From Hyphomicrobiales bacterium (GTDB lineage: Bacteria > Pseudomonadota > Alphaproteobacteria > Rhizobiales > Rhizobiaceae), in assembly GCA_900471515.1 (NCBI GenBank), contig UCFC01000045.1, forward strand, positions 1 through 64,000: a stretch of DNA of 64,000 bases, in the 5' to 3' direction. Below the pieces are notes generated by a model, which worked only from the letters and a program-made list of their open reading frames with translations, searched no databases and was not told where the DNA came from. The position numbers and the translations under genes were made by a program. Below, piece by piece: positions 14,945 through 24,202 of the stretch (positions are counted from its first letter, which is position 1; every line of letters starts with the position of its first letter).

Positions 14945-17722
14945 ATGGATAACATGCAACCTTACGACGACCTGAAACGACGGCAGCAGGCCGCTGCCGC
15001 CGCCAGCTATATTCAATCCTCGGATGAAAATCCAGACGAGGTTGCAAACAACCTTAATCTCGCGCGGGAGTTTTCGGCAACCACGGGAAAACCCGTTCCG
15101 CCGCCGCAGTTGGTTGCCGAGCATCCTGATTTTTTTCAGAAGCAGACTGATGACGCGCGCAACAAGGCAATCCTTTCCAGTTCGCCGCGTCTGGCACGCT
15201 GGCTAAGTGAAAACGCTACAGCAACGCCACTCGCAGAGGATGATCTTCACAACCTCTCGTCTCTCGAAAAATTGCTGACAAAGGCATCCGAGCAACCGGC
15301 CCCACCGACGGTTTCGTCACCACCAATTCCCGTGCCGTCGTCGCTTAAGGCAACCTTCTCTAAGGGACCAATAGCCCCACCTGTCGTACCCGCCAATCTT
15401 GCAAATACACCTTATGCGGCGGAAAGCAGGCCTATCGAAGTAGGGACCGAAAGCACTACGTCCACCTCGGGGCCTGCTTCCGCAAAAGAACAAGCCGTCC
15501 CTCCAGTCGCGCAGCCAGTAGCGTTTGCTCCCGGATTGACGCAATCCAAGACAAATACCGACACGGGTATTGTTCTAGCTCCACAGCCGACCCCTCTCGA
15601 GGCCAGCGATGCGGCCCTAGTGCCAGAGCAAGACATCGCCGAGAGTGAGAAAAGAAGAGAGGAACTTATCAACAAGATCCTCAAGAGCGCATACGCGCCT
15701 GCTGATCAGATCCCGGCACTGGAAGAGGAAATTCGGCTACAGCCCTGGTTCGACGCCGGCACAGGTAAGATCGCTTTGGACGCCGTGCGCGCAAGAAAGA
15801 CGACGCCGGACGAAGTCAGAACAATGCTGACGTCCAAAGACAGCTTGGCAACACCCGAAAAAGCATGGGGGAGAATAGTAAATTTCAGCCAGGGCGTCGC
15901 TCACGGAGCCGTCACCGCCACAGATCGCATCCTGGATGGCACGGCATGGCTGCTCGGCGACGCCGAGGAACCGGAAAGAGACGCCCTGATTGAAGAAGTC
16001 ATCCGTGCTGGCTCCCTCCGCTCCGAACCTGAGCTTCGTCAGTTGCGCGAGAAGCTCTGGAAGCAGACCTGGTTCAACCCGACCATTGCCATGTCGGTTT
16101 TGTCAGGCATCCTCGACGGAAGCGCGACCCCAGAAGATGCAAGGGCACAGCTTGGGGGAGGACCGACTGAAGAACAGGTTCGCGAAGGGCTCGAAGTAGT
16201 CCGCCAGAACGGCGCCGAAGTTTTGAAGGGCACGGCAAGCACTGCCGTTACCGAAGCAGGCCGCCTCCTCGAAGGCGTTGGCCAGCTTCTCAGCAGTCCC
16301 CTATCGGCAGAAGAACGAGCGTTGGTCGATGGAATTGCCAACGCGCGCAACCTAAAGCCGGATGGACTCGCTCTCTTGAAAAAGCAAATACAAGAGCACT
16401 CACTTTTCATGCATCCGCGAACGGCAAACGCGATCTTGGAAGGCGTCCTGGAGGGAAAAATAACCCCCGATCAGGCCAGAGAGCGTATGAGCCCTATGTT
16501 CTCGGACTTCTTCAAAGGCATGCAGACCTATGGTGCAGAGCTTGGGGATTATGGCGAGACACTTTTTCCTGCGGCGCCCGGATATGAAAACAGTTTCGGT
16601 CGCCAGGTCGGAGAAATGATCGGCTCCAATTTGGCCGGCATTGCGGCCACTGGCGCGCTAGGCCCCGGAGCTGGTCTCGCGGTGGAAATGCTGCGAGGCG
16701 CTGGAGACGGTGCCGCAGCAGCTAGAAAAGCAGGAAAGACCGAGGAAGAGCAAATGGTTGCGGCCATGCTCTACAGTATGACCGCCTTCAGCGACAAGAT
16801 CCCGGCCGGTAAGATCGCGGGACCTATCATCGAGCGTGTAACCAAGAATCCCATACTGCAAGAGTTTCTAAAGCAAGCAGTTCAGCAAGGCTCCGCGCAG
16901 GCACTCCAGCAAACGCTGCAGAACCTGATCAAACGGTTCAACCTGAATGACGAGAACCAGGAGGCGCTCGACAAAGTGGGAGGCACTGCTAGAGCGGGTG
17001 GGGTTCTTGGGGTACTCAAGACACTCCTTGATATGCTCCTGAATAAGCACGGCCCGGACCTAAAGGGTATCCCGGTCTCCGCGCTCCAGCCCGACGGCGT
17101 TCAACTGGCCCGACAAACGATCGGCGAAATCTCCCGCTATGCGCAGGCTTCGAAAACTCGCGCACGTTCAAACGATACCTTCCACGACTTTGTTGCGACA
17201 GCTACACGGGGAACGCTGGTCAGCATGCCCTCGGTGCCGGCCGATGCTTTCGTTGATCACTTCACGGCAGCCGGCATCGACCCTTACGAGTTGGCCGAGA
17301 GCCGAGGCATGACACGCCACGATCTGGCTATCGCAAAAGCGAGTGGCGCAGATGTCCGCATACCAATGCCCACCTACGCCACCTATTTCGCTGGCTCAAA
17401 GCATGATGCGTTCCTGATGGACAACATGCGCTTTCAGCCCGGCGCTCAAACCGCGGCAGAGGCAACGCAGCTTCGCAAGCAGGGCAGCACTCGCCAACGA
17501 GGTGCCGATCGGCAGGCGAACCGCATTCTTGCATATGCTCTAGCCAATAATGCCGCCGAAAAGCGCGTCTACCGCCACCTCGCCTCGCAAGCCCATTCTG
17601 CTGGATATCCCGAGGAGACCGCGAGCCGTTACGCCATCACATACCCTGCTCTCTATTCCACAATGGCAGCAGCAGATGGCCTCAGCCTCAACGAATATCT
17701 GAATCGCTATCCGCTGTCTTGA
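14945..17722 (+). CDS. Large phage virion protein with an internal three-fold repeat
   Basis: A 925-residue protein; ATG 14945 follows GGGAGAC. Residues 1-235 are helical then Pro/Thr-rich (MDNMQPYDDLKRRQQAAAA is typical of large virion proteins of temperate podoviruses). Residues about 241-346, 347-458 and 459-535 are three homologous units, each with a W/F-x-P or M-H-P core followed by LxGxxTPDEAR. Residues 560-640 are Gly/Ala-rich and hydrophobic (LAGIAATGALGPGAGLAVEM). GC is clearly lower than in the flanking genes. Its stop overlaps the next start. A role in the ejection machinery is inferred from size and position. Confidence 0.65.
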   Translation: MDNMQPYDDLKRRQQAAAAASYIQSSDENPDEVANNLNLAREFSATTGKPVPPPQLVAEHPDFFQKQTDDARNKAILSSSPRLARWLSENATATPLAEDDLHNLSSLEKLLTKASEQPAPPTVSSPPIPVPSSLKATFSKGPIAPPVVPANLANTPYAAESRPIEVGTESTTSTSGPASAKEQAVPPVAQPVAFAPGLTQSKTNTDTGIVLAPQPTPLEASDAALVPEQDIAESEKRREELINKILKSAYAPADQIPALEEEIRLQPWFDAGTGKIALDAVRARKTTPDEVRTMLTSKDSLATPEKAWGRIVNFSQGVAHGAVTATDRILDGTAWLLGDAEEPERDALIEEVIRAGSLRSEPELRQLREKLWKQTWFNPTIAMSVLSGILDGSATPEDARAQLGGGPTEEQVREGLEVVRQNGAEVLKGTASTAVTEAGRLLEGVGQLLSSPLSAEERALVDGIANARNLKPDGLALLKKQIQEHSLFMHPRTANAILEGVLEGKITPDQARERMSPMFSDFFKGMQTYGAELGDYGETLFPAAPGYENSFGRQVGEMIGSNLAGIAATGALGPGAGLAVEMLRGAGDGAAAARKAGKTEEEQMVAAMLYSMTAFSDKIPAGKIAGPIIERVTKNPILQEFLKQAVQQGSAQALQQTLQNLIKRFNLNDENQEALDKVGGTARAGGVLGVLKTLLDMLLNKHGPDLKGIPVSALQPDGVQLARQTIGEISRYAQASKTRARSNDTFHDFVATATRGTLVSMPSVPADAFVDHFTAAGIDPYELAESRGMTRHDLAIAKASGADVRIPMPTYATYFAGSKHDAFLMDNMRFQPGAQTAAEATQLRKQGSTRQRGADRQANRILAYALANNAAEKRVYRHLASQAHSAGYPEETASRYAITYPALYSTMAAADGLSLNEYLNRYPLS

Positions 17723-20700
17723 CCGGCAAGCGGCTTCCCGAGGGATTTATCTTGAAAAACTCTATTGATCGTTCCGAAGACATGAAGTCCGCTAGTACAC
17801 AGGCTCAGAGCGCGAACCCGGAAAGGGAAAACGATAGTTCCTCACCCGCCCCCTCGCTGCGCCTTTTCGATCGGTATCTCGCACCACGCGACAACACGAT
17901 CCGTATTCCGCCCGGCGGTGAGACCATTCTCGATATCTTCCGCAAATCCGCCCTCTCGGACATCCTGTCTGGAGCAAGCCGCCATTTCCTCGACATCATG
18001 CAGGATATGTCGACGCGCGGCGTTCACCCTGCAACCGAAAGCCTTACCCATCTTCAAAACTGGTGGCGCGAAAACGCCCGTGCCATCGCCGCCGATGCCA
18101 CCCGTACCGCATCCGACATCAAGATCACCGCAAAGGACGTGCTTGCCGCCCTCGACCACGGTTCCACCGGCAATCCCCTCAAGGACGCGGCCATCGACGC
18201 CGCCATGCAGTCGCGCTTTGCGCGGGCCGCCGAAACCTACCTCATCGAAGCGAAAGCGCCCTCGCCGCAGATGCGTGGCGTCTTCGAGCAGTTCCGCGAC
18301 TGGCTGACCTCGATCTACCGCCGCCTCGTCGCCCTCGACATCCCCCTCGCCCCCGATGTCGGCGCCATCTTCTTCCGCCTGCTGGCCTGCGACACCGCGA
18401 TCGACATGGCGCAGGCCGATCTCGGCGGCGAAGAGCCCGTCTTTGCCAGCGCCGAGGCCGCCGGTCTCGCACAGCCGCGCTACGACCGCCTGCTGAAACT
18501 GCGTGCGCTGGCCGCTCAAGAAGCCAAATCCCGCCTGTTGCGGCAGATGATGGAGCCGGTGCGGCGCGAGGACGAGACAGCCTACAAGGCGGAAAAGGCG
18601 GCCGTGCGGCGCGAGGTCGAAAAGGAAATCGACGCCACCGGCCTCTACCGAGCCATCGAATGGATGGCGAACGGGCGCTGGCTGGATGCGAAAACACCCG
18701 CCCCCTCCGGCGACATCCGCTTCGACAGGGCCGCCCTGGAGACGCGGTACGGCGCCGGCATTCTCGATGCCCTGCCCCGCGGCAGGCAGCCGCTTCATGC
18801 CGATCGCGGCGGGCTGGACCCCGATATCGTCGCCGATCTCTTCGGCCTCGGCTCCGGCGACGAGCTGGTGGCGGCCATGACGCTGGCGCCTGCCCGCGCC
18901 GATGCGATTGCCTTCGAGGTCGAGCGCGTGATGCTGGAGCGCCACGGCGACATGCTGATCGACGGCTCGGCCGAAGAGCGGGCGATCGCCGCCCTGCATA
19001 ACGACCGGCGCGCCGAGTGGCTGGCAGCCGAACTGCAGGCGATCGCAGACGTCGCCGGCGGCGGCGAGACGCTGACGGCGGCCGAAGCCAGGGCCTATGC
19101 GCGCTCGGCCACCGCCGGCATGGAGGTAGCCGACGCCATGGACGGCGCGCGTTTCCTCGCCGCCGGCCGGCGCACCGGCATGGAGGCCGTGCGGCTTGGC
19201 GAGGAATTGGGCGAGGATGCGGCGTGGCGCGAAAGGGCAAGCCGCAAGCCCGGCACCGGCGATGGAGAGGCTTCTCCGCGGGCCGGGGAAGACGAGCGCA
19301 TCGGCAAGCTGATCACCGCCAGGCGCCGGCAGCTTCTCAATCACGCGATCTATGCCGAAAGCCTCGAAATCGCCGGCGAGGTGGAAAAGATCGAGGCCGA
19401 GGCGGCAAGCCTCGCAGGCGGCCCCGCCCGCGAAAGGCTCGCGCAGGCCGTCCTTCGCGACGGCGGCCGCATCGATTATGCCGGCGCCGTCGATGCCCTG
19501 CTCGACCGCTACGGCCTCGCCGGCGAGCGGAAAGACGCGGCGCGAGGCCGGGGCGATCCGCGCGTGGCGCTCAGAGACTATATGCAGGCCATGAAGGACG
19601 AGGGCCGGGAAAACGAGCTTGCCATTCCCGACAGCGTGCTGATCGGCTCCGGCCGCCAGTCCTACAAGGAGATCACGCTCGAACGCCTGCGCGCCGTCGC
19701 CGCCGCCCTTGGCAATATCCAGCATGCCGCCCGGCGCGCCGGAAAACTCGTCGATGCCGATCGCAAGGCCGATCTCGCTGAGACCGTTTCCAGCCTGGTG
19801 CGCGGCCTGAAAAGCCGCAAACCGGCAGCCGACGAGCCGCTGCGCCCCTTCCACCGCGCCCGCGCGGCCGATGCCGCCCTCACGGATATGGACGCCGGCG
19901 TCGCCTGGCAGGCGTTCAAGGCGCCGTTTGCGGCCGCCGCGGAAAGGCTGGCGCAGCGCAGGCAGAAGGCCGGCGCCGATCTGCAGGCGCTCTACGATGT
20001 CTATTCGCCGCAGGAGCGCCGCCAAATGGGCGAGCCCCGCTACCTGCCGGCCCTCGGCCAGTCCCTGTCGAAATGGGAAGCGATCGCCGTTGCGCTCAAT
20101 ACCGGCAACGAGGGGAACCGCCGCCGCCTGACGGATGCCCACATCGAGGGCGCATTCGACGAGGCCGGGCTCGATGCCGTGCTTGGCCTCCTCGATGCGC
20201 GCGACGCCGCCTTCGTGCAATCCGTCTGGGATTATCTGGCAAGCTTCGAGCCCGATATCGCCGCCCGCGAAAAGCGCCTCACCGGTATAACGCCGCAATG
20301 GGTGGCGCCCACCCCCGTCACCATCGCCGGCAAGGCGCTGAAGGGCGGCTATTATCCGCTGGCCTATGACGGCGCCGAGACGGCGGAGGAGCTTTCGCAG
20401 GCGCTGCTCCGCGGCCGCTGCGTCAAATCCGCGACGGCAGCCGGCCACGGCCGCTCCCGCGCCGTCCGCCCGCTTGCCGCGGACATTGCCGTGCTGCACC
20501 GCCACGTCAACCATCTCATCCATGACCTGGAGCTCTGCGAGCCGCTGGCCAATGCGCGGCGCCTGCTGGAGCATGAGGAGCTGAAGGACGCCATGGCGCG
20601 CGCCGGTCGCCTCTTCGAAGGCTCCATCCTGAACGGCTGGATGAGCGATATCGGCGCCGGTGCGCTCACGGCTGCCGGCCTCGTCGGCCGCTCGGCCCGG

Positions 20701-21570
20701 CTGGCGAAAGACAACGCCGTCGCGGCAAGCCTGGCGCAGGAACTCGCCGCAACGCTCTGCAGCCGCTATCCGCTCGCCGACATGATCGCCGCCGCCGGCC
20801 GGGCCGATTTCCTGGCCGGGCTGCGCAGCGGCTTCGATCCCGAGCTTCCGGGAAGGCTCGCCGGCCGCTCGCCCGAAATCAGCCGGCGCAGCGTTCTCGG
20901 CGATCGCGGCACGGCATGGGAGACGACGGCGCTCTGGCTTGGCGAAACGCTGCAATTCCTTCTCGTCGAAATGCCCCTGTGGCTCGCCTGTTATGACAAG
21001 GCCGAGCGCCAGCCCGGCGCCGACCAGGCGCGCGCCATTGCCGATGCCGATGCCGGCATCCGGCGGGCGACATCGGGCCTGCGCCCGCGACGGGCCGAAA
21101 GAAGCGAAATCCTGCGGCTCTTCAAGGCGCTCACCGCCCACCTTGCCGGCAAATTCGAGGCCGCTGCCGGCGGCGGCGATGCGGATGCGGCGCGCGCCGC
21201 GCGACAGGGCGCTTCGCTTGCCATGGATCTGACGGCGCTTGCCATGGTGGACGCGGTGTTTGCCGCCGCAATCGGCACCGGCACCGACGCCGGCAATGGC
21301 GATGGCGATGGCGACGCCGCGCGGCTGGCGCGGCAGACCGCCTATTCCGTCATGGCCTGCCTGCCCGCGATCCGCGACGCGAAAAGCCCGCCCGCCGGCG
21401 GCAGGCCGGCCGCGCTCGCAAGGGCCGTCCGCCCGCCGCGCGGCGATCTCGGCATCGGCGAGGAGCATATTGACGCCATCCTCGCCGCCAGCGGCCTCAC
21501 GGCGCAATCCCCCGCAGGCGAGATCCCGCGCAAGGTGGCCGCCGGCCTCGCGCAGATCGCAGGAGCGTGA
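17719..21570 (+). CDS. Very large phage virion / polyvalent-type protein
   Basis: A 1283-residue protein, the largest in the window, mostly Ala/Arg/Glu-rich helix. It contains a GKALKGGYYPLAYD segment (residues about 870-890) like that of large phage polyvalent and internal virion proteins. Near the C-terminus, an ADAGIRRATSG...LFKALTAHL pattern resembles the LPD38-type tail of such proteins. It overlaps the previous stop. The start is uncertain: TTG 17719, TTG 17752 (behind GAGGGA) and ATG 17782 are in frame. The first ~80 bases have the lower GC of the upstream gene and the rest is very high GC, so a mosaic joint lies near 17.8 kb. Confidence 0.65.
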   Translation: MTGKRLPEGFILKNSIDRSEDMKSASTQAQSANPERENDSSSPAPSLRLFDRYLAPRDNTIRIPPGGETILDIFRKSALSDILSGASRHFLDIMQDMSTRGVHPATESLTHLQNWWRENARAIAADATRTASDIKITAKDVLAALDHGSTGNPLKDAAIDAAMQSRFARAAETYLIEAKAPSPQMRGVFEQFRDWLTSIYRRLVALDIPLAPDVGAIFFRLLACDTAIDMAQADLGGEEPVFASAEAAGLAQPRYDRLLKLRALAAQEAKSRLLRQMMEPVRREDETAYKAEKAAVRREVEKEIDATGLYRAIEWMANGRWLDAKTPAPSGDIRFDRAALETRYGAGILDALPRGRQPLHADRGGLDPDIVADLFGLGSGDELVAAMTLAPARADAIAFEVERVMLERHGDMLIDGSAEERAIAALHNDRRAEWLAAELQAIADVAGGGETLTAAEARAYARSATAGMEVADAMDGARFLAAGRRTGMEAVRLGEELGEDAAWRERASRKPGTGDGEASPRAGEDERIGKLITARRRQLLNHAIYAESLEIAGEVEKIEAEAASLAGGPARERLAQAVLRDGGRIDYAGAVDALLDRYGLAGERKDAARGRGDPRVALRDYMQAMKDEGRENELAIPDSVLIGSGRQSYKEITLERLRAVAAALGNIQHAARRAGKLVDADRKADLAETVSSLVRGLKSRKPAADEPLRPFHRARAADAALTDMDAGVAWQAFKAPFAAAAERLAQRRQKAGADLQALYDVYSPQERRQMGEPRYLPALGQSLSKWEAIAVALNTGNEGNRRRLTDAHIEGAFDEAGLDAVLGLLDARDAAFVQSVWDYLASFEPDIAAREKRLTGITPQWVAPTPVTIAGKALKGGYYPLAYDGAETAEELSQALLRGRCVKSATAAGHGRSRAVRPLAADIAVLHRHVNHLIHDLELCEPLANARRLLEHEELKDAMARAGRLFEGSILNGWMSDIGAGALTAAGLVGRSARLAKDNAVAASLAQELAATLCSRYPLADMIAAAGRADFLAGLRSGFDPELPGRLAGRSPEISRRSVLGDRGTAWETTALWLGETLQFLLVEMPLWLACYDKAERQPGADQARAIADADAGIRRATSGLRPRRAERSEILRLFKALTAHLAGKFEAAAGGGDADAARAARQGASLAMDLTALAMVDAVFAAAIGTGTDAGNGDGDGDAARLARQTAYSVMACLPAIRDAKSPPAGGRPAALARAVRPPRGDLGIGEEHIDAILAASGLTAQSPAGEIPRKVAAGLAQIAGA

Positions 21571-21624
21571 TTTTCGCGCTCAACCATCCCCGCCTTATCC
21601 ATGATGCCGAAAAGGATCGGCATC

Positions 21625-21876
21625 ATGGATGAAACCACCCGCAACGAACTCGACAAACTCCACGGCAGGATCAGCGACTTGAAGGAACGCGTCGTTTCGC
21701 TGGAAGCCCAGCAGCCGCATATCAACGCCGCCCTGGTGCGCATCGAAGGCAGCGTCGAAAAACTCGCAAACCGCATCGGCAAGGCCCTCTGGGCCGTCAT
21801 CGCCATCGTCCTGACGCCGCTGGCCGGCCTGCTGATCAAGGCGATCGCCTCCGGCGCGCTGGCGCGGTTTCTTTGA
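21625..21876 (+). CDS. Small coiled-coil membrane protein (XhlA/holin-like)
   Basis: An 83-residue protein. Residues 5-52 form an amphipathic coiled coil (LDKLHGRISDLKERVVSLEA) and residues 58-78 a membrane helix (LWAVIAIVLTPLAGLLIKAI). This is the layout of XhlA-like haemolysin/holin partners. ATG 21625 follows AAGGATC. It comes after the last large virion gene and before the Fic cargo, with more small membrane genes beyond, which fits a lysis cassette. Function is inferred. Confidence 0.6.
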   Translation: MDETTRNELDKLHGRISDLKERVVSLEAQQPHINAALVRIEGSVEKLANRIGKALWAVIAIVLTPLAGLLIKAIASGALARFL

Positions 21877-22201
21877 GCGGCACCCGCAATCGAAAGGCGC
21901 GCGCGAGCGCGAAGGCGACGGCCTCAGGCGCCGCCCCGCAAAGCCAATCGCCATTCCGCCTGCGCAACTGTCCGCAATGAGGTAGCAAGTGCCACCAGAT
22001 CTCCTGCGGCCGAAAAAGCAGGAAGAGATCGGTCTTCGGCAACATAGCTTCAATCGGTACGCGGTTATTGCGCCTTGCGTGACGCCAGCATCTGATTAGT
22101 GCGTTGCGAATGCAGCAAATTAGTGCGATATAAATACACCTAATTAGTGTTGAAGCAAGGCACTGGATTAGTGCCGTCGTCGCATCTGCAGGATTTATGA
22201 A
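21877..22201. other. Non-coding region upstream of fic
   Basis: The 325 bases between the coiled-coil gene and fic show no supportable gene. The right part falls sharply in GC and carries the four-fold 24-bp repeat and a possible promoter: TTGCGA at 22104-22109 and TATAAA at 22129-22134, 19 bases apart, so weak by spacing. GCAGGA at 22188-22193 is the fic ribosome site. Confidence 0.6.
22095..22190. repeat. Four direct repeats with exact 24-bp period (iteron-like)
   Basis: The heptamer ATTAGTG occurs at 22095, 22119, 22143 and 22167, each exactly 24 bases from the last. The first two copies extend to ATTAGTGCG, and the units share a downstream AA(T/G)(G/A)CA-like tail. The array ends just before the fic ribosome site and overlaps the likely promoter. 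It looks like a multi-site operator; intervals of only 17 bases rule out a CRISPR array. Confidence 0.75.
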
Positions 22202-23773
22202 ATGTCAGGACGCCCGCCAAACGAGCGACTTGCCTCATCGCTTCGGGAGCTTCGAGGGGCAACCGAACAAGGGACTCGATCGGTTCTGAAGAGCGACCGA
22301 TTGAGCAGGGTTCATCGCGAGCGTCTCGCCAATGCGGGATTTGTGGAAGAGATAATGCGCGGCTGGCTCGCAGTTAATTCCCGACCTTCCGACAGGCGCC
22401 GGATCGACTCCGAGTGGAGCACTGTCTACTGGGAATTCGTACGGTGCTATCTGGACGATCGCTTTGGAAGCGACTGGTGCTTCTCGCCGGAAACCTCGGT
22501 GACTTTGTGGGCCGAAAACTGGTCCGTTGTGCCTCAGATTGTCGTTCGCAGTCCCGCAGCCAACAATCAGGTTCTTCCAATGCCGGGCGGCACGTCCCTT
22601 TTCTTGTTGCGGGTTCCGCAAGTCGATCAATCCGTCGTTCACAATGGCGTCCGAGTGCTCGCCAAGGAAGAGGCAATCATCAACAGCGCAAAGAATAGCT
22701 GGACTACAAGACCGACCGACATGATCGCCGTCATTGGTTCCATTCGCGGTTCCGCATCGCTGCTTCGCGTTCTCCTTTCCGGCGCAAGAAGCACCATGGC
22801 CGGAAGGATAGCCGGTGCCCTGCGCCATCTTGGAAGGAGCCGCGATGCCGATAACATCCTGTCGACGATGAGCGCGGCCGGATATCTCGTACGTGAAGAC
22901 GACCCGTTCGATGACAGTGGCCACGCTCTGCTCGATGAACGAAGAGCAGCGACACCTGCGGCCACCCGCATCAAGAACCTGTGGGCGAAAATGAGTCGGG
23001 ATGCTCTGGATAGCATCGATATGGAAGGCACGCGTTTCAACGATATCGACGCCTACATGGAGGAGATCGAAGAGCGATATGTCGCGGATGCTCTAAACTC
23101 GCTTTCAATCGAAGGCTATCAAGTGTCGGAGGAACTGATTGAGAGGGTTCAGTCGGGTGCCTGGAATCCCGAGGAACATGCGGGAGATGCCGATGCCCGG
23201 AACGCCTTGGCTGCCAAGGGCTACCGCCTCGCGTTCGAAGAGGTGGGAAAGGATATCCGGTCGATCCTTGAGGGAGAACCATCGGGGCCTCTTCTGTCTC
23301 GTCGTCATCAGGACTGGTTCAGAGCGATGTTCCAACCATCGGTGCAGGCTGGCATCATAGAGGCCCACAAGCTCGCGGGGTACAGGAGTCACAACGTGTA
23401 TCTGCGAGGTTCTTCCCATGTGCCCCTGCCACCACATGCGATAGCGGATGCAATGGACGCCCTGTTCGAATGCATTGAGGATGAACCCGACCCACGGGCC
23501 AAGGCTATCGTCGCCCCTTTTCTCTTCACCTACATTCATCCCTTTCCGGACGGAAACGGACGCTCCGGTCGCTTTCTCATGAATGCGCTGCTGGCTGAAG
23601 CCGGACTGCCGTGGACGGTCGTGCCTGTCGATCGACGCGAAAGGTACATGTCATGTCTTGAGGAGGCCAGCCAGAACGAGAATATCCGGCCGCTTGCGCT
23701 CTTTGTCGAGGAACTGGCCAAGGCACCACCGCCGCCACGACCCCAAACGACAGCATGGGCGAGGAAGAAATAG
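22202..23773 (+). CDS. Fic-domain protein (AMPylase-type) with an N-terminal AbiEi-like region
   Basis: A 523-residue protein. The Fic core has the canonical HPFPDGNGRSGR motif (His446), so it should transfer a nucleotide or related group to a target hydroxyl. A class II inhibitory motif S-L-S-I-E-G (Ser300, Glu304) lies N-terminal to the core, so activity is probably self-restrained. The N-terminal ~200 residues (LRELRGATEQGTRS, then FVEEIMRGWLAVNSRP) resemble the AbiEi-like domain fused to some Fic proteins, possibly DNA-binding. GC is lower than in neighbours, indicating transfer. It sits between phage lysis-type genes as defence or conflict cargo and may regulate itself through the 24-bp array. 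Confidence 0.9.
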   Translation: MSGRPPNERLASSLRELRGATEQGTRSVLKSDRLSRVHRERLANAGFVEEIMRGWLAVNSRPSDRRRIDSEWSTVYWEFVRCYLDDRFGSDWCFSPETSVTLWAENWSVVPQIVVRSPAANNQVLPMPGGTSLFLLRVPQVDQSVVHNGVRVLAKEEAIINSAKNSWTTRPTDMIAVIGSIRGSASLLRVLLSGARSTMAGRIAGALRHLGRSRDADNILSTMSAAGYLVREDDPFDDSGHALLDERRAATPAATRIKNLWAKMSRDALDSIDMEGTRFNDIDAYMEEIEERYVADALNSLSIEGYQVSEELIERVQSGAWNPEEHAGDADARNALAAKGYRLAFEEVGKDIRSILEGEPSGPLLSRRHQDWFRAMFQPSVQAGIIEAHKLAGYRSHNVYLRGSSHVPLPPHAIADAMDALFECIEDEPDPRAKAIVAPFLFTYIHPFPDGNGRSGRFLMNALLAEAGLPWTVVPVDRRERYMSCLEEASQNENIRPLALFVEELAKAPPPPRPQTTAWARKK

Positions 23774-23998
23774 GCGGTCAGGACTCAGGGCACTGATATC
23801 TCCTTCGCGCGCGACCAGGCGGCACCAGGCGGCACGCTTCCCAAGCCCGAACCGTCGATGAGCTTGCGCGATGGCGCACTTGCGCCGAAACGGAGACTGG
23901 TGGCATGTGCCGGCCAGTTCCGCACTTGTCCCGACTACACCCCGCCAACCATCCAGAGGCCATCCTGCCGCCCTCCATCACCATTACGGGCAGCAGAC

Positions 23999-24202
23999 AT
24001 GACCCTCGTCTTCATCCGCATTCTCCTGCGTTACCTCGCCGCCATCCTCGTCACCCGCGGGCTGATCGCGCCCGATCTCGGCGAGATGATCGCGCGCGAT
24101 CCCGATGTCGCCATGGCGCTTCAGGTCGCCGCGGGCGCCCTCCTCGCCGCCGTCGCCGAAGGCTGGTACTATCTCGCCCACCGCTGCGGATGGGCGAAAT
24201 GA
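23999..24202 (+). CDS. Small phage membrane protein (possible lysis component)
   Basis: A 67-residue protein with two hydrophobic stretches (LVFIRILLRYLAAILVTRGL and VAMALQVAAGALLAAVAEGW). Its stop overlaps the next ATG (ATGA), so the two are coupled. Length and topology suit a holin or holin partner, but there is no diagnostic motif. The 225 bases before it, after fic, hold no gene I can support; they include a short CAGGCGGCAC direct repeat at 23818-23838. Confidence 0.6.
   Translation: MTLVFIRILLRYLAAILVTRGLIAPDLGEMIARDPDVAMALQVAAGALLAAVAEGWYYLAHRCGWAK

Noticed and set aside
17842..21507. A 1221-codon antisense frame in the 1283-residue virion gene
   Set aside because: Same GC-driven shadow; it covers only a sense gene of phage type and has no recognisable domain.
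22095..22190. CRISPR array
   Set aside because: Repeats are only 7-9 bases with 24-base period; no CRISPR repeat length, spacer length or cas gene is present.
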